DNA of 64,000 nucleotides from Skeletonema tropicum (Eukaryota; Bacillariophyta; Thalassiosirophyceae; Thalassiosirales; Thalassiosiraceae), in the NCBI GenBank assembly GCA_037178625.1, contig CM074134.1, positions 2,604,001 to 2,668,000 on the forward strand, written 5' to 3'. Shown here one piece after another: positions 30,972 to 42,233 of this stretch (the stretch's first letter is position 1; every line of letters starts with the position of its first letter). The position numbers and the translations under genes were made by a program. The notes beneath the pieces are model-generated. The model saw only the letters and a list, made by a program, of their open reading frames with translations. It did no database searches and was not told the DNA's origin.

Positions 30972-33900
30972 ATGTCCCACAGGCACGACGACTCATCAGC
31001 GTCGTCCCTCTCCGCCGGCCTCTCGGCCTACAACGCCGTCGAACCCAAACCCATGTCTTCTACCACCTCTGTCCGCTCCAAGCAATCCTCCTCCCGTAGC
31101 TACAGATCTTCCGGTGGTCCACCACCCCCACCACGTGATGGTGCATCTGTACGTAGTAGTGGTAACTATAGCACTCGTTCTTCTTCCTCTTCGAGTAGGC
31201 GATCGTCTCAAGATCCTGATGAACGTAGCCGCAGTTCTCGCCGTAGCAGCGGCGGCGGCAAATCATCACGTTCACGTGGATCTCCACCTGATGGATCATC
31301 TTCTGTCCGAAGTGGTGGATATAGCAAGGACCCATCTGGTATGAGTGGATGGGGCGGTCAAGATGATCCAGATGGTCGTCAATACGCTCCTGGAGAAGGA
31401 CCATCCGTTTACCGTGGACAACCACCCGTACTACCAGAAGATCGAAGCTATTCCTCCTCCAAGGCATCTCGTTCCTATCGCGACGTCCCTCAATCAGATG
31501 AGGTGGATTCGTATTATTCACGTGGATCTCATCGTTCCCATCAGTCATCTAAAAAGAGTGGTGGATTTCATCAACTATCAGCCGAGGCAAGTCAATTCGG
31601 AGAGGAGAATAGTTACGTCAGCAACGATTCTCGATCCTATGCCACCCCCAAAAAGAAGGCGAAGAAATTTCAAGAAAGGCCAATTGATAACAACAAGAGG
31701 GCCATGTGGTGGTACAACTTTAGTCGTTGTTTAACTTTCCCTGTTCCCGATGCATGTATCAAAAAGGAGGATGCAGAGGCCAAGCAGGCATGGCGTGAAA
31801 AGGTGGCAATTTGCTTTGTGGTATTTTTAGCAAGTGCATTCTTTGTGGGGATTTTTGGATTTGTCCCCATTTTGCTCTGTCAGGAACGTACCGTGTACAC
31901 GTTGGAGGCGGTGCAGGAACGTACGACTGAAAATTGGATTGCGATCAAGGGGACGGTGTATGATGTGACGAATTTGTTTGAGAGGCACCCGACTGGTCCG
32001 GCGGGGGTGGAGGCATTTTTGCACGATGATGCGAGTCGGATGTTCCCTCGTATCCCCCCCGTGGCTCTTCCGGACATGTGTAAGAATATGAAAAAGTTTG
32101 AAGAGAATGAGGAGCTGCAGTCGGCTGTGCCTGTGTGCTCGAGTATGACTGCGGAGGATAAGAAGAATGGTATCCCCTGTCATACGTTTGTGACTGGTAT
32201 GAATGCGACGGCCAAGTACATGGGGGAGTTTGAGCAGGGAGTGCAAGCCCATGCTGGACCAGCATTGTCGGCGTCTCCTTTTACTTTCTGGGTATCTATT
32301 CATGACCGTGTGTACAATGTGACTGATTATGTGAATAGCATCCGTAATGAGCAGACGAAGCAGATCGAGAAGGACCATCCTATGGCATACTTGGAACCCA
32401 CCCTGAACAACCTGGTAATTAACAAGCTTAATGAGGACGCCACCGAGCTCTTCTTGTCAGTGTATCCCGATGATCGCGTGTTGGCGTGCATGGACGAGCT
32501 GTTCTATGTTGGTATCATTGATACACGTTTTGACGTGGTGTGCTTCGTTCTGAATGTGCTTATGTACTTTCTGTTGTCGTTTGTGGCGTTGATTATGATT
32601 GCTCAAATGATTTGCAGTCTCATGTACGTCGCCAAGGGGACCAGAACTTATTCGGAGGAAGACACGCAGGATCAGGTGATTGTGATGGTTCCGTGTTATA
32701 ACGAGGGAGGATCCGAGTTGATCAAGACGATTGACTCAGTGTTGGGAACTACTTATCCGGAGGAGAATAAGGTTGTTTTTATTATTGCTGATGGTGTAGT
32801 GACAGGTGCTGGGCAAGATATGTCGACTCCGGAACATTTGGCGGAGATCCTAGGGTTTGAAATGGATCCCGGGAATGATGAGGAGTATGACTATGACTCG
32901 ATTGGTCTTTTGACTTCGAACAAGGCTCGTGTCTACCATGGTTACTACGAGGTTGAGGACAAGTGCTTGAAGTATTTGGTTGTTGTGAAGTCTGGTCTTC
33001 CAATGGAACAAGCTGCAAGTGCCAAACCCGGTAACCGTGGTAAGCGTGATTCTCAGCTTGTCATTATGGGTTATTTCAACCGTATCTACCATGGTCGTGA
33101 GCTTAACGAGCTTGATGCAGCCATTGAGGATGCCCTGATCGATTTGAATATGCAGTCGGACGACATGCGCCTGTTAATGACTATCGATGCAGATACTCGT
33201 GTGGATGAGTTGTCTATTACTCACATGGTGTATCACATGAACCAAGACGATAAGGTGTTAGCACTTTGTGGAGAGACGAAGGTGGATAACAAGTGGCAGA
33301 CGTGGGTGACTATGATGCAGGTTTTTGAGTACTACAATAACCACCACATGAAGAAGGCCTTCGAGTCTGCTTTTGGTTGCGTTACATGTCTACCCGGGTG
33401 CTTCACTATGTACCGAATTCTGAATGACGACGGAAAACCGCTCCTTGCCGATGATCACGTCTACTCCGAGTACCTTCGTAACGACATTGATAGTTTGCAT
33501 GAGCAGAACTTGTTCCACCTCGGCGAAGATAGAATGCTTACAACCTTGCTTTTGCACTTCTTCTCGGGCATGTACCTGACATATGTTCCCGAGGCTCAAT
33601 GCTGGACCATTGTCCCACACACCATGAGGATTTTGTTGTCGCAACGTCGTCGTTGGATTAACTCGACATACCACAACTTGCTCGAACTGACAAAAGTAAA
33701 GACCATGTGCGGTGTGTGCTGCTGCTCTATGAAGACGGTCGTGTACTTGGATCTTGTCGCTTGTATGATCCTTCCAGCATCAACAGTGTATGCTGTGTAC
33801 TTGATTGTGCTCGTGGTCCTTGGAAGGACACAGTTCTCACTTCTTTTGCTGGTGCTTTACGGCCTCCTTATTGGTGTCCAGATTGTGGTGTTCCTCGTCC

Positions 33901-34253
33901 GCTCGCGATACGACTTCTTCTTTTGGTTCATCTACTTTACCATCATTGGAGTTCCAGTGTTTTACTTTGTTCTGCCACTGTATGCGTTTTGGCACATGGA
34001 TGACTTTTCTTGGGGTGAGACTCGTAAGGTTGCTGCCATGCAAAAGAATTTCAATAGCCAACCTCCAGTGGTTCAGAAGGAGGAGGATGAGGATGACTAT
34101 TCTACTGGATCGGACCGCTCTGGCGAGGGTTCTGAAGGTGACTACAGCCAAGGAGAGGATTATGAGGAAGATCATTACGATTACGACGGACGGGATAACT
34201 ACAGTAGGCGCAGCAGCGGCGGCAGTCGCGGTAGCAGCAGGCGTTTATCGTGA
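30972..34253 (+). CDS. chitin synthase (GT2) with cytochrome-b5-like segment
   Basis: 1,093 residues from ATG 30972 (an in-frame TTG lies 39 bp earlier). Residues 1-240 are Ser/Arg/Gly-rich and probably cytosolic. A membrane helix lies near 280-300. A cytochrome-b5-like segment (YDVTNLFERHPTG then FLHDDASRMFPR) lies at about 325-360, and a second related YNVTDYVN strand near 450. After another membrane segment, the GT2 domain starts with VPCYNEG (~575). It has ADGVV, DADTRVD, CVTCLPGCFTMYR, EDRMLTTLL and the QRRRWINST signature (~890). At least three C-terminal membrane helices and an acidic tail follow. It polymerises UDP-GlcNAc into chitin at the plasma membrane. Chitin fibres are a known product of some centric diatoms, and the GH18 gene lies 21 kb away. 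Confidence 0.95.
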   Translation: MSHRHDDSSASSLSAGLSAYNAVEPKPMSSTTSVRSKQSSSRSYRSSGGPPPPPRDGASVRSSGNYSTRSSSSSSRRSSQDPDERSRSSRRSSGGGKSSRSRGSPPDGSSSVRSGGYSKDPSGMSGWGGQDDPDGRQYAPGEGPSVYRGQPPVLPEDRSYSSSKASRSYRDVPQSDEVDSYYSRGSHRSHQSSKKSGGFHQLSAEASQFGEENSYVSNDSRSYATPKKKAKKFQERPIDNNKRAMWWYNFSRCLTFPVPDACIKKEDAEAKQAWREKVAICFVVFLASAFFVGIFGFVPILLCQERTVYTLEAVQERTTENWIAIKGTVYDVTNLFERHPTGPAGVEAFLHDDASRMFPRIPPVALPDMCKNMKKFEENEELQSAVPVCSSMTAEDKKNGIPCHTFVTGMNATAKYMGEFEQGVQAHAGPALSASPFTFWVSIHDRVYNVTDYVNSIRNEQTKQIEKDHPMAYLEPTLNNLVINKLNEDATELFLSVYPDDRVLACMDELFYVGIIDTRFDVVCFVLNVLMYFLLSFVALIMIAQMICSLMYVAKGTRTYSEEDTQDQVIVMVPCYNEGGSELIKTIDSVLGTTYPEENKVVFIIADGVVTGAGQDMSTPEHLAEILGFEMDPGNDEEYDYDSIGLLTSNKARVYHGYYEVEDKCLKYLVVVKSGLPMEQAASAKPGNRGKRDSQLVIMGYFNRIYHGRELNELDAAIEDALIDLNMQSDDMRLLMTIDADTRVDELSITHMVYHMNQDDKVLALCGETKVDNKWQTWVTMMQVFEYYNNHHMKKAFESAFGCVTCLPGCFTMYRILNDDGKPLLADDHVYSEYLRNDIDSLHEQNLFHLGEDRMLTTLLLHFFSGMYLTYVPEAQCWTIVPHTMRILLSQRRRWINSTYHNLLELTKVKTMCGVCCCSMKTVVYLDLVACMILPASTVYAVYLIVLVVLGRTQFSLLLLVLYGLLIGVQIVVFLVRSRYDFFFWFIYFTIIGVPVFYFVLPLYAFWHMDDFSWGETRKVAAMQKNFNSQPPVVQKEEDEDDYSTGSDRSGEGSEGDYSQGEDYEEDHYDYDGRDNYSRRSSGGSRGSSRRLS

Positions 34254-34518
34254 TCTATTTAGGGGTTTACATGTTTTATTATGGGGATTAAATTATTCTA
34301 ACTTGACGTTTATCTAAATTGATCAGTAGTTTTAGCAATCTCGGTTTAGACCTATCTGGACAGTCTGCAAAAGAAGTTCATATGGTATATATTTCCCACA
34401 AAGAAAGCAAGGCTTGTCTTGATTGACAGAAATAATGTCAAGTATGATGAACAATATTGTACTGCAACGAAGAATCAATTAAAAGTTAGTGTAAGGATCA
34501 TCATTCCCCGTAACAAAG

Positions 34519-35577
34519 TTATTTCTCGACTTTCTTGTCTCCAAATTCGATTCCACCTCTTTTGATAATTTCAATCTGATAACCATCAGGGTCATAGGCA
34601 AACGCCAAGCCCTTCATAGTTCCACCATCCGGCTCCTTCTTAAACCCATATCCCATTTCTCGAATACTATCAGCATGCAGCATAAACATCATCCACCAAG
34701 AAACCAATATGCCCAAAGCCTTTCCTAGTCATCTTCATTTCCATTGTAGTGAGTGAATTCTGCATCATTCTCTGTCCCATGATTATGTGTAAGTTCCAAG
34801 ATTGGTCCGAACATGTCACTCAAACGAGCCTTGGCTTCATCATCCGATAGTGACGAGTAATCCACACTGTCATCGACATTGGGAGACGATGCAAGGAAGT
34901 AGTTGCTGAAATCTCCATAGTTTTTGGATCGAACGACTGTCATCCCGAACGCTTCGTAGAATGGAATAGACTTGGCTGGGTCTTTAATTCTCAACATTGT
35001 TTGAGAAAAGTTGAATTTGTTGGGTATTTGTTTCGGAGTTGTTCGTTTTATGATTTCTACCCAATATCCGTCTGGATCGTAGGCAAATGCAATACCTTTC
35101 ATACGCCCCTCGTCTGGTTTTTTCTTGAACGTTACCCCCTGTTCTTCCAATTTGGTACACTGCCTCGTAGACATCGTCTGTATTGAATGCGACATGTCCA
35201 AATCCATCCTTTTCTTGGTTTCCAGGATGGTATTTGAATTCATCTTGATCTTCTGTCCCATAGTTATATGTTAGTTCGAGGCATGTCCCTTCGATATTCC
35301 ACATGTAATCATGCGCCTCTTGAGTTCCTGGAGTCAATGTATACTTCTTGTCATCTCCTTCTTCTTGGAGTGTAGTCAAGAAGAATATTTTAAAGGACCA
35401 CTGGGGGAAATCGAGTGAGTCAATCACAGTCATAGCCCATGACGTCAGTGTAGAACGGGATCGATTTGGCTGGATCTTTGATGCGAAGCATGGTTTGTTG
35501 CCATGTTGGGACGGCCTACTACTTTTTTGAATGCAGCCTGTGGCTGCGGCCTTTGCGGCGGAGGTTGCCATGGTCAT
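34519..35577 (-). pseudogene. two-domain glyoxalase I (lactoylglutathione lyase), five frameshifts
   Basis: Two homologous halves each show [13 protein letters not shown], a (C/I)LELT(Y/H)N(Y/H)GTE strand, GFGH(V/I)xF..DDVY and [19 protein letters not shown], the standard glyoxalase I landmarks with metal-ligand Glu and His. The frame changes near 35,519, 35,433, 35,163, 34,724 and 34,672, each explained by a single base. No GT-AG intron fits these points. A start like MATSAAKAAATG is seen at 35571. A working enzyme would isomerise the methylglyoxal-glutathione adduct. As read it is a pseudogene, unless the sequence itself carries indel errors. Confidence 0.75.
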
Positions 35578-36011
35578 GGTGAATATCTTATAATCTGGAG
35601 GGGTTCCGTGTCTATCTGGAGGGATTGTGCGATGATATTGAAATTGGAGACATTTTACATTTCACTTCCTCTTGAATGACGTGGCGGGTGACTTTCAGGT
35701 TTCAGGGAAGTTTGTTTCAGGGATTCAGATTCCATTCATGTTTCAAAGAAGTTTCGGTCATGTTGCGGTCACGTTGCGGTCATGTTGCGTTGCACCATGT
35801 GTAGGTAGGTGCCCTGCCGACTGCCGACCGTGCTCGACCGAGCGAGGCGTGGCCGCTCTCTGCGGAAGCCACGAACCAACATTGGTAGTTCCTTGTGATC
35901 GTCCTACAGAGACAGAGATGCGCATGTTTGGCCACCTGTTGCGTACAATAATAGCTACTGCAGCACATGTTCGTTATCACTTAGTGTAGATAATGTCGCC
36001 TCTTGTGGGCG
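35578..36011. other. intergenic; right half of a foldback MITE at its end
   Basis: The last ~38 bp (35975-36011) are the right arm of the foldback MITE seen whole at 56144-56262, interrupted here by the TIR element. Upstream is a short GTCATGTTGCGGTCACGTTGCGG direct repeat (~35,757-35,788). No gene seen. Confidence 0.6.
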
Positions 36012-37685
36012 CACACCAATTTCGCCACTAGTTAAAAAAAAATTTCCTACCATCCCCCTTTTCGGGGGTCACATAGATAATCTTACTAGATATTACGTGT
36101 TTAGGTTTTATCCCCCCTAAGTGCCCCCTTTTTCTCACAGCTAACCGATCCGATTCCACCATGAACATGCCACCCGCTAGCTCAATACGACGTCCCATAC
36201 AACATCCAATCCATGACATCGATCGAAATTGATACCCAAAACAGGTGCCGGATGCCATGCTCTATTAATGCCTAAATTTTCAGCGCTTCGTATAATCTCG
36301 ATGTCAACCAATTATTCGTTATTTTGTTTGTACTTTCCTCGTGGCCTCTTCGTATCTCTAGTTTTTGCCATGATATCTTCATTGTTCTGACTCGCTCTCT
36401 TCTTCCCAACGGCTTCTGCATGTTTATCTGCGTCTTTGACAAACCTGCATCTCTCCTCCACTCTCTTCCTTTCCGTTTGATGGAACTGTTCTACCCATTC
36501 CTCAATCATCAGAAACAAGTCAGGGTGTGTCTCAAGAGTTTCAAGTCCATGATCTGCTGCATAATGAAGCTTTGGTGTATCATCATTGTCGTCAACTTGT
36601 GCCCTTAGTGCGCGGTGCTTTTCAACTGCATCGTCCATGTCATTTTTGAAGTTTACCTTGTCTGCAGCTGATGGTTTCTCCGTGTAGAACACTTTGAACA
36701 CTTTACCCCAACTGCGTAAGAGAGAGATCATTTCGTCACAGGTCTTGTCAATTTGGTCATCAATATTAGCAACGCTGTCGTCTTTGAACTCACGGAGCAT
36801 TGCCTTTGCCTCGGTGAAAATATCTTCAGCTTTCTTCATGATATCCTTCAATGGGCGGCCTTGAAATTTCCTCTTGTGGTAATCCTCTCGCTTCACACCA
36901 TGATTTCTATATATCCTTTCCATGAGCAAATACCAAGTATCGTCAGCGCCTTCTGGCGGCCTCCTCCTCGTTTCATGCGCCGCCTCAATTTTCTTCTTCA
37001 AATCTTTCCTCTCATCTACTAGAGCATCTCTTGATTTTCCCAGTGCAATGAAGGTGGCATCAAGTGCAGCAAGTTCTTCGACTTCGTTGGGCTGCAAACC
37101 AACAGAAGATGCTTTCCAGCGAATTTTTGTAATGATAATTTGTTCAATTGTAAAATATTTCCCAACTTGTCGGCGTCCATGATTTGACGTACTTCCGGTG
37201 GAGGGTTGTCCTCATCACGATCCCAGATGCGGTACCAATGGGAAATCATTGAGTACTTGCATATATACAATAGCATACCCGCTAATAATAATTCGGGTTT
37301 TTCTCGTGGACAATCTTTGACGTTGATTGTCTCCATTGCGCTCGTTGTGTTGAAAAAAGATGGCGAGGTGTGCAGGGTAGTTGTGTTTATGACCGTACTG
37401 TGCTGTCTTGACTGTTCAATGCGTCGTTGCGAAAATTTAACAGTAAGTTGAATATATGGTATAGATTGGATTCGTAAGTTTTCGCAACGGTCTACCGAAT
37501 GATGCCGTTGTTATTGGTGGTTATGATGGTAACTTCCTCGATGCTATTGCAGCGCAAATTAAAAAAAAGTCGTGGTGCTGCTTGTTATTTTTGTACGTAA
37601 GACGGTATGTTATGTGACTGTACATTAGTTTACAAGTAAAAAAATTTAACACGGGATGCGCGATGTGAAATGTGAAATCGGTGTG
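36012..37685 (-). mobile_element. TIR element copy A, ends CACACC...GGTGTG, 1.67 kb, internal deletion
   Basis: It shares its full ends with copy B (47999-50266); offset 11,987 at the left end and 12,588 at the right. The ends CACACCAATTTCGC and CACACCGATTTCAC form imperfect ~14-bp inverted repeats. Compared with B, copy A lacks ~780 bp (junction at about 37,110) but keeps ~179 bp that B has lost (36,497-36,675). It carries the C-terminal half of the element's protein intact (36312-37097). The flanks join to the uninterrupted repeat at 56,230, which marks this as an insertion. Confidence 0.8.
36312..37097 (-). pseudogene. C-terminal part of the transposon-A/B protein
   Basis: An open 261-codon frame, Lys/Glu-rich and probably coiled coil at its head, with WYLLMERIYRNHGVKREDYH, RPLKDIMKKAEDIFTEAK and a basic tail ending KRPRGKYKQNNE. 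The N-terminal part (start at 37336, METINVKDCP) is out of phase after an internal deletion. Composition and position indicate the main protein of the element; I cannot assign a known transposase family or a catalytic triad. Confidence 0.55.
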
Positions 37686-38864
37686 GGGCCCACCAGACGT
37701 ACTTTAAAATTTCTGTTATATATATTGAGGTGGTACGCAACAGGTGTTAGGATAGCGCGCTGTCGAATTTTAACATAAGTCCTTAGTTGGTCATGCATAT
37801 AATAGTAACGGAGACACACCATTGCAGACGATATCATTAGGTCGTTGTGCATCCACTATTGCACTTCTTTAATCTCCAATTGTTCTCTTCTTGTTGTCAA
37901 ATAGACCTGCGGCGCACCGGCTGGATGACACAATCTGCCAGGATGGTCGTCGCCTCTTTGTTTGTTGAGTATCTGAGAGTGAATTGGACGAGAGGAGCAA
38001 AGTGGTTTCATTATACACTCTAGAGTCGATGCCGACAACTCAATGATGTGTTAGAATGCGGTTCGATCGGGCATAGAACAATGGAGTTTTATCACGTCAC
38101 CCGTTGCCGCTTCTTCAGGATGCCAGCGGCGAATAACAAAGAAATGGAGCTCAGAAACTTTTTGGATTCGGCATTTCTTCTTAGATGATTTACTGGTAGT
38201 GTTGTAGACTGGTGACGAGCTCTTTCTTCTCATACTATACTCATGACGATATTCTTTGCTTCTTCCAAATCAAATCTTCCAATGATTGCATATCTCTTCG
38301 TTGCGGAGCCGTTGCCTGTAGACTGAAAGGAAGTTGTTTGCTCCAATACTATCCAATTTGCAACTATAATCGATGCAGTACTACAATATCTGCGGCATAA
38401 TATATCCTTTTCTTTATCAAGCTTACTCGCATGGATCAGGATCTGAGCGATAGAATGGCACGCTTGCCTTATCGCCGCAACCCTCTAGCAATGGTGCAAT
38501 ACAATAGTTAGGGCCTAATAGGGCTGGTAGGGGGAGGGGACTCCTTGCTTCATGCAACCACAGCTTGATGAGTGCAAGTTGAAAGTGGTTGTAAGGAGGT
38601 CGTAATGATATTTTTTTCGTATCGACGGAAGAATTGCCCGGAAGGTAGAAGGTATCGAGTACTGTGATTGTTCTTCAGTTCTTCAATAGATTTGGCTAGT
38701 CAAAGAGCCCGGATAGTCTGAGCATGCTGTAAAGTATGTATTCAGATAGAATAAACCAGAAAGTAATTGACTGTGACTGGCCAAAGTTATTAATGGCCAG
38801 CTGTGGATTCCCGTGGCTACATCGGATGTACAGTCAGCTGATGTGTAAAGAAGAATCAAATTAG
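37686..38864. other. intergenic; continues the MITE arm, otherwise nothing seen
   Basis: 37686-37710 resumes the foldback MITE arm (GGGCCCACCAGACGTAC...). The remaining ~1.15 kb has only short frames without domains. Confidence 0.45.
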
Positions 38865-39799
38865 TCAGTTCGAAGTTTGACTGAGTGCGTTATTATCTTG
38901 ATGCACTCTCATCCCTTCTTCATCGTCACTTGCATCAAACTTTGCAAACCTTGTAGCCTGGTCAATGTCGGGCTCAAACGTGATGTCATCATCAGAATCT
39001 TTATCACTCTTGGCCTCCTTTCCGTGCTTAGGCAGTACAGATGTTCTTTTTCCACCCTTTTGCTTCATCTTAATTTCTTTCTGTTTTAGCCAATGACAAT
39101 GACTTCCTCTCCATCTTCTTCCAAATCCTCAACCTCAACTTCTCCACTCTCAACCACAAACGAACCCTTATAGCTATCGTTTTCGTCAGATGAGCTAGCA
39201 TCATTTTCACTTGATCTGTTCTGCTCATCCCTTTGCTTCAGTTCTTCAACGTATTGCTTGATTTCCTCTTCTTCTGAAGACGAAGGGTCAAAGCATGGGA
39301 TCGCCATCACCTCATTTCCATCTTCGTCGTCGATGTCATCATTGATAAATTGCTTCTCCTCCACGGTATCTTCATCTTCCACTTTCAAATACGGCCCACA
39401 GACTTTCTCCCAGATCTTTCGTGCTCTATTTGGAAATGACGTGCAAAAGTCAGACTGAATTGAAGCTGAATTCTTGTCTTCATTGCCTTCTAAGAGCTCA
39501 ACGAGATTACGGAACAAATTGCTGTTATTTCCATCCCGCCAGTAGCTCCACATATCACTGGTGTAGTGCTGCAATAGGCCGTCTGGAGACCTTATCATGA
39601 AACGCTTGAATAGATCATTTCCTTTGAGATCTCCTAGATCAACAGAATGTGCATCTTGCATGTGCATTCTTACACCTTTCACTTTGAGGAAGCAAAAGGA
39701 AGATGCAACACTAGAACCCATTTTTCCCAATATAGTCATAGGATCATCATCGAATGAAAAACAGTCCTCTTCGTACTCCTCGATCCGAATTTTCTTCCC

Positions 39800-39831
<32 letters not shown>

Positions 39832-40855
39832 ACCTCTATCCAACTACTCCTCGACTCCTGACTAGCTTCAATTGTAGCAAACTGGACAGCAATACAAATC
39901 ATGTCGCCCCAAGCCAAGCACAAATCGTTCGTAGTACCGGTGATAATTTCTACTATGCTTAATCTTCAAGGCATCTCGTCCAAAACGACAGGCAATCTGA
40001 TCTTGCAAATCTTCGGACATATGCCTCGTAAAAATAAGGAGGTTGCAGGAATGTAAGCCTCTGTCCAGCTACGTGATTTTCAATTGTCCATTCGATACAG
40101 TATCTCAAGAGCATAACAGTAGCGATCACCGTCTGAATCAGTGAAGCATACAAGAGGACTTCTTGATGGATGTGGTAGACGTTTTCTAGTTAATGCATCT
40201 ATCGTAGAGGAGCATTGTATTGATGTCGTTTTCAATTTCTTGGGGCTTGAAGACAAGTTTGGTAGAGGCGGAGTTGATAAAGGTAGAGGAGGCAGTTTTG
40301 CTTCGTCGTTGGTGCTGTTTTCATTGTCGCTTGCTGTGTCGCTATCATCACTGTCCTCTAATATGGTCTTGCGTCGAGCCCCTCTTTCTTGACAATAATT
40401 TCTTCATAGCTTGCATTATCATCACTGGACAGTTCCTCATTTGTTTTCCTTGTTTGTTCTGATGTTGTATTAGCATAGCATACGCGACGCGGCCTCTTCG
40501 GAGAAGGTGTCACAGGCATCTTTTCTGCCCCAGAGTTATTGTCGACAGATTGATCATGATATGTGCCATCACTCATGTAACTATCACCAGCGTGAGAAAT
40601 ACAATCATCATCACTTTCAGGATTTTCTTGACGCCTCTTCCTTTTCAACCTGAGTTTTCTGTGCTGGGGCTTCTGAGCTTGCTGAAGCTCCTTTTGTCCA
40701 TTGCGATACGCCTTTGCAATCTTCAAAGAACCTTCATCCAAACTCGATTCTGGTTCCCAAGTGTTCTGCCATTTTATCAGGTATTCGTCGCGGCCATTTC
40801 TACGTCTGTGTCCTAATATTGCCTCCACATTGTATACGTTGGTGTTATCTGACAT
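38865..40855 (-). pseudogene. chromodomain protein locus, several frameshifts
   Basis: ATG 40855 opens with a chromodomain: YNVEAILGHRRRNG, then YLIKWQNTWEPESSL at residues 8-40. The loop between KW and the WEP motif is about six residues shorter than usual and lacks the third cage aromatic. A basic KLRLKRKRR stretch and acidic Ser-rich linkers follow. At a G4 run (40379-40382) the frame slips; 92 further open codons lie in the next frame. Coding-like sequence continues after more shifts (~40,100, ~39,960, ~39,810) into a 39832-39086 frame with a Cys/His pair (C..., HMQDAH), NDLFKRFMIRSPDGLLQ and a long acidic end. A small acidic ORF (39068-38865) may be its tail or separate. It may be one decayed gene or two. 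Confidence 0.55.
39799..39832. repeat. ATC/GAT trinucleotide repeat (about 11 units)
   Basis: About eleven ATC units on the plus strand. In one minus-strand frame they encode poly-Asp within an acidic region, in another poly-Met; slippage here could itself change the reading frame of the host locus. Confidence 0.9.
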
Positions 40856-41778
40856 GGTTGTTTTTCACAATGCAGTGCAGTTCAGCATCTGCTAATAAAT
40901 TTGCCCTTCAGGTTTGCGTTCGCTTCCATCAACAGCAAAGTATTACCATAGCCGCTTCGAGCTTCTCTCCCAACTAACTTCCAGCAGCAAGTAGCAAGCT
41001 ATCTACAAGATAGCCGCTTCATAATTTAAATTCGAACTCATGGGCTACCAGCAATCCGAGCTGATCTACGCACAAGTAAAAGTAGGAGACATGCACATTA
41101 TCATCTGTGTTCTGCCACCTGCCACCACAGCGAGGAAACTGGCCGGCTCGCTTCAATCACCATGCCTTCAACTTCAACTTAAACTTCAACTTCAATTTTA
41201 TACCTCAACAACCTCAATCTAATTATACATAAAAGTAGTTCTTGTGACTTGTGACCTCGGAAGTATGGTACGACGCGATACGGTATCCTGTCGGTCCTTG
41301 AGGTAGGTAAAAGCTAAGACCGGGAGATCGATCGCAGCCCTGAGCACGATGGGCTCCCAAGAAGCTTCGGAAATCTCACAGTTACACCCCTGAACAGTTG
41401 GACTTTTTATTCCATTCGTTGGGAAAGAGGTGTAGGGTCCGAAGGCCGAAGCCAGAGACATACATACACATACAGATCAACTGTCAACTTTTAAGGCGCG
41501 AAGATGCGATGTGGCGTGGCTCGTGATTATCTATGCCCATGACCATGAAGGAGTTGAAGAAAACGGGTGAAGGAAGTGTTTATATAACACGCATCCGCAT
41601 AGATCCGCATACATACTTATTATCTATAGTCGCCACACCAACTTGAAGAGTGTATATAGGTGTAGGTGTACAAACTTACACCTTTATTATTACTAGTACT
41701 AGATAGATCAAAAATAATGATGTCTAATGCCATACTCAGATTGAAGCCGCTTCATTTTATCTTCTCGTCTTTAGATCT
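40856..41778. other. intergenic; 3' flank shared with paralogue copy 3
   Basis: Segments at about 41,230-41,370 (TTGTGACTTGTGACC..., GGGAGATCGATCGCAG, CACGATGGGCTCCCAAGAAGC) recur at about 43,870-44,015. They lie downstream of paralogue copies 1 and 3 respectively, so the duplicated unit extends well beyond the coding part. No gene seen. Confidence 0.6.
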
Positions 41779-42233
41779 CTAGATCCAAAGGAATCTCTTC
41801 CATCCCTTCTGCTCTTCTTCACTTGACTCACTATCATCTGCCTCAGGAGGTTCCATCCCCAATTGCCTCACTCTACTTTTTGATTTCGATTTGCTTTTGC
41901 TTTTGCCCTTCTTCTTGCTCTTTTTCTTGCCCGTCTTCGGGTCATTTCCTGTCCCTGGTGACTTTGACGCCTTAGCACGTCTTGCTGTTGTCATCTGAAA
42001 CGGAGCTGTTTCAGCAATCACCCTTTCCGCCACCGCCGAGTTAGGCGGAGAGTCGTCATTATTTAGACCTTGCTTGCCCGAGAGATGAAAAGATGCAACC
42101 ACGGCCTCCTCATCTATTCCAGCTGCACTGCCACGCATCCTTTTGCAGATGCCCCAGAAGCTAGCAAAGCAGCCGTACCGATAGCAGCCTTAACGTTGGG
42201 GGCTGCTGCATTCTTGGGTTTCCCTTTTGCCAT
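41779..42233 (-). pseudogene. Lys-rich tandem paralogue, copy 1 (frameshifted)
   Basis: Starts MAKGKPKNAAAPNVKAA like copies 3 and 4. Near 42,138 one T is missing relative to copy 4, ending the first frame; the rest (VVASFHLSGKQGLNNDD, VAERVIAETAPFQM, a Lys/Ser-rich run, then VRQLGMEPPEADDSESSEEE) is open in another frame to 41779. The family has no domain I recognise; composition suggests a nuclear or RNA/DNA-associated basic protein. Confidence 0.65.
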
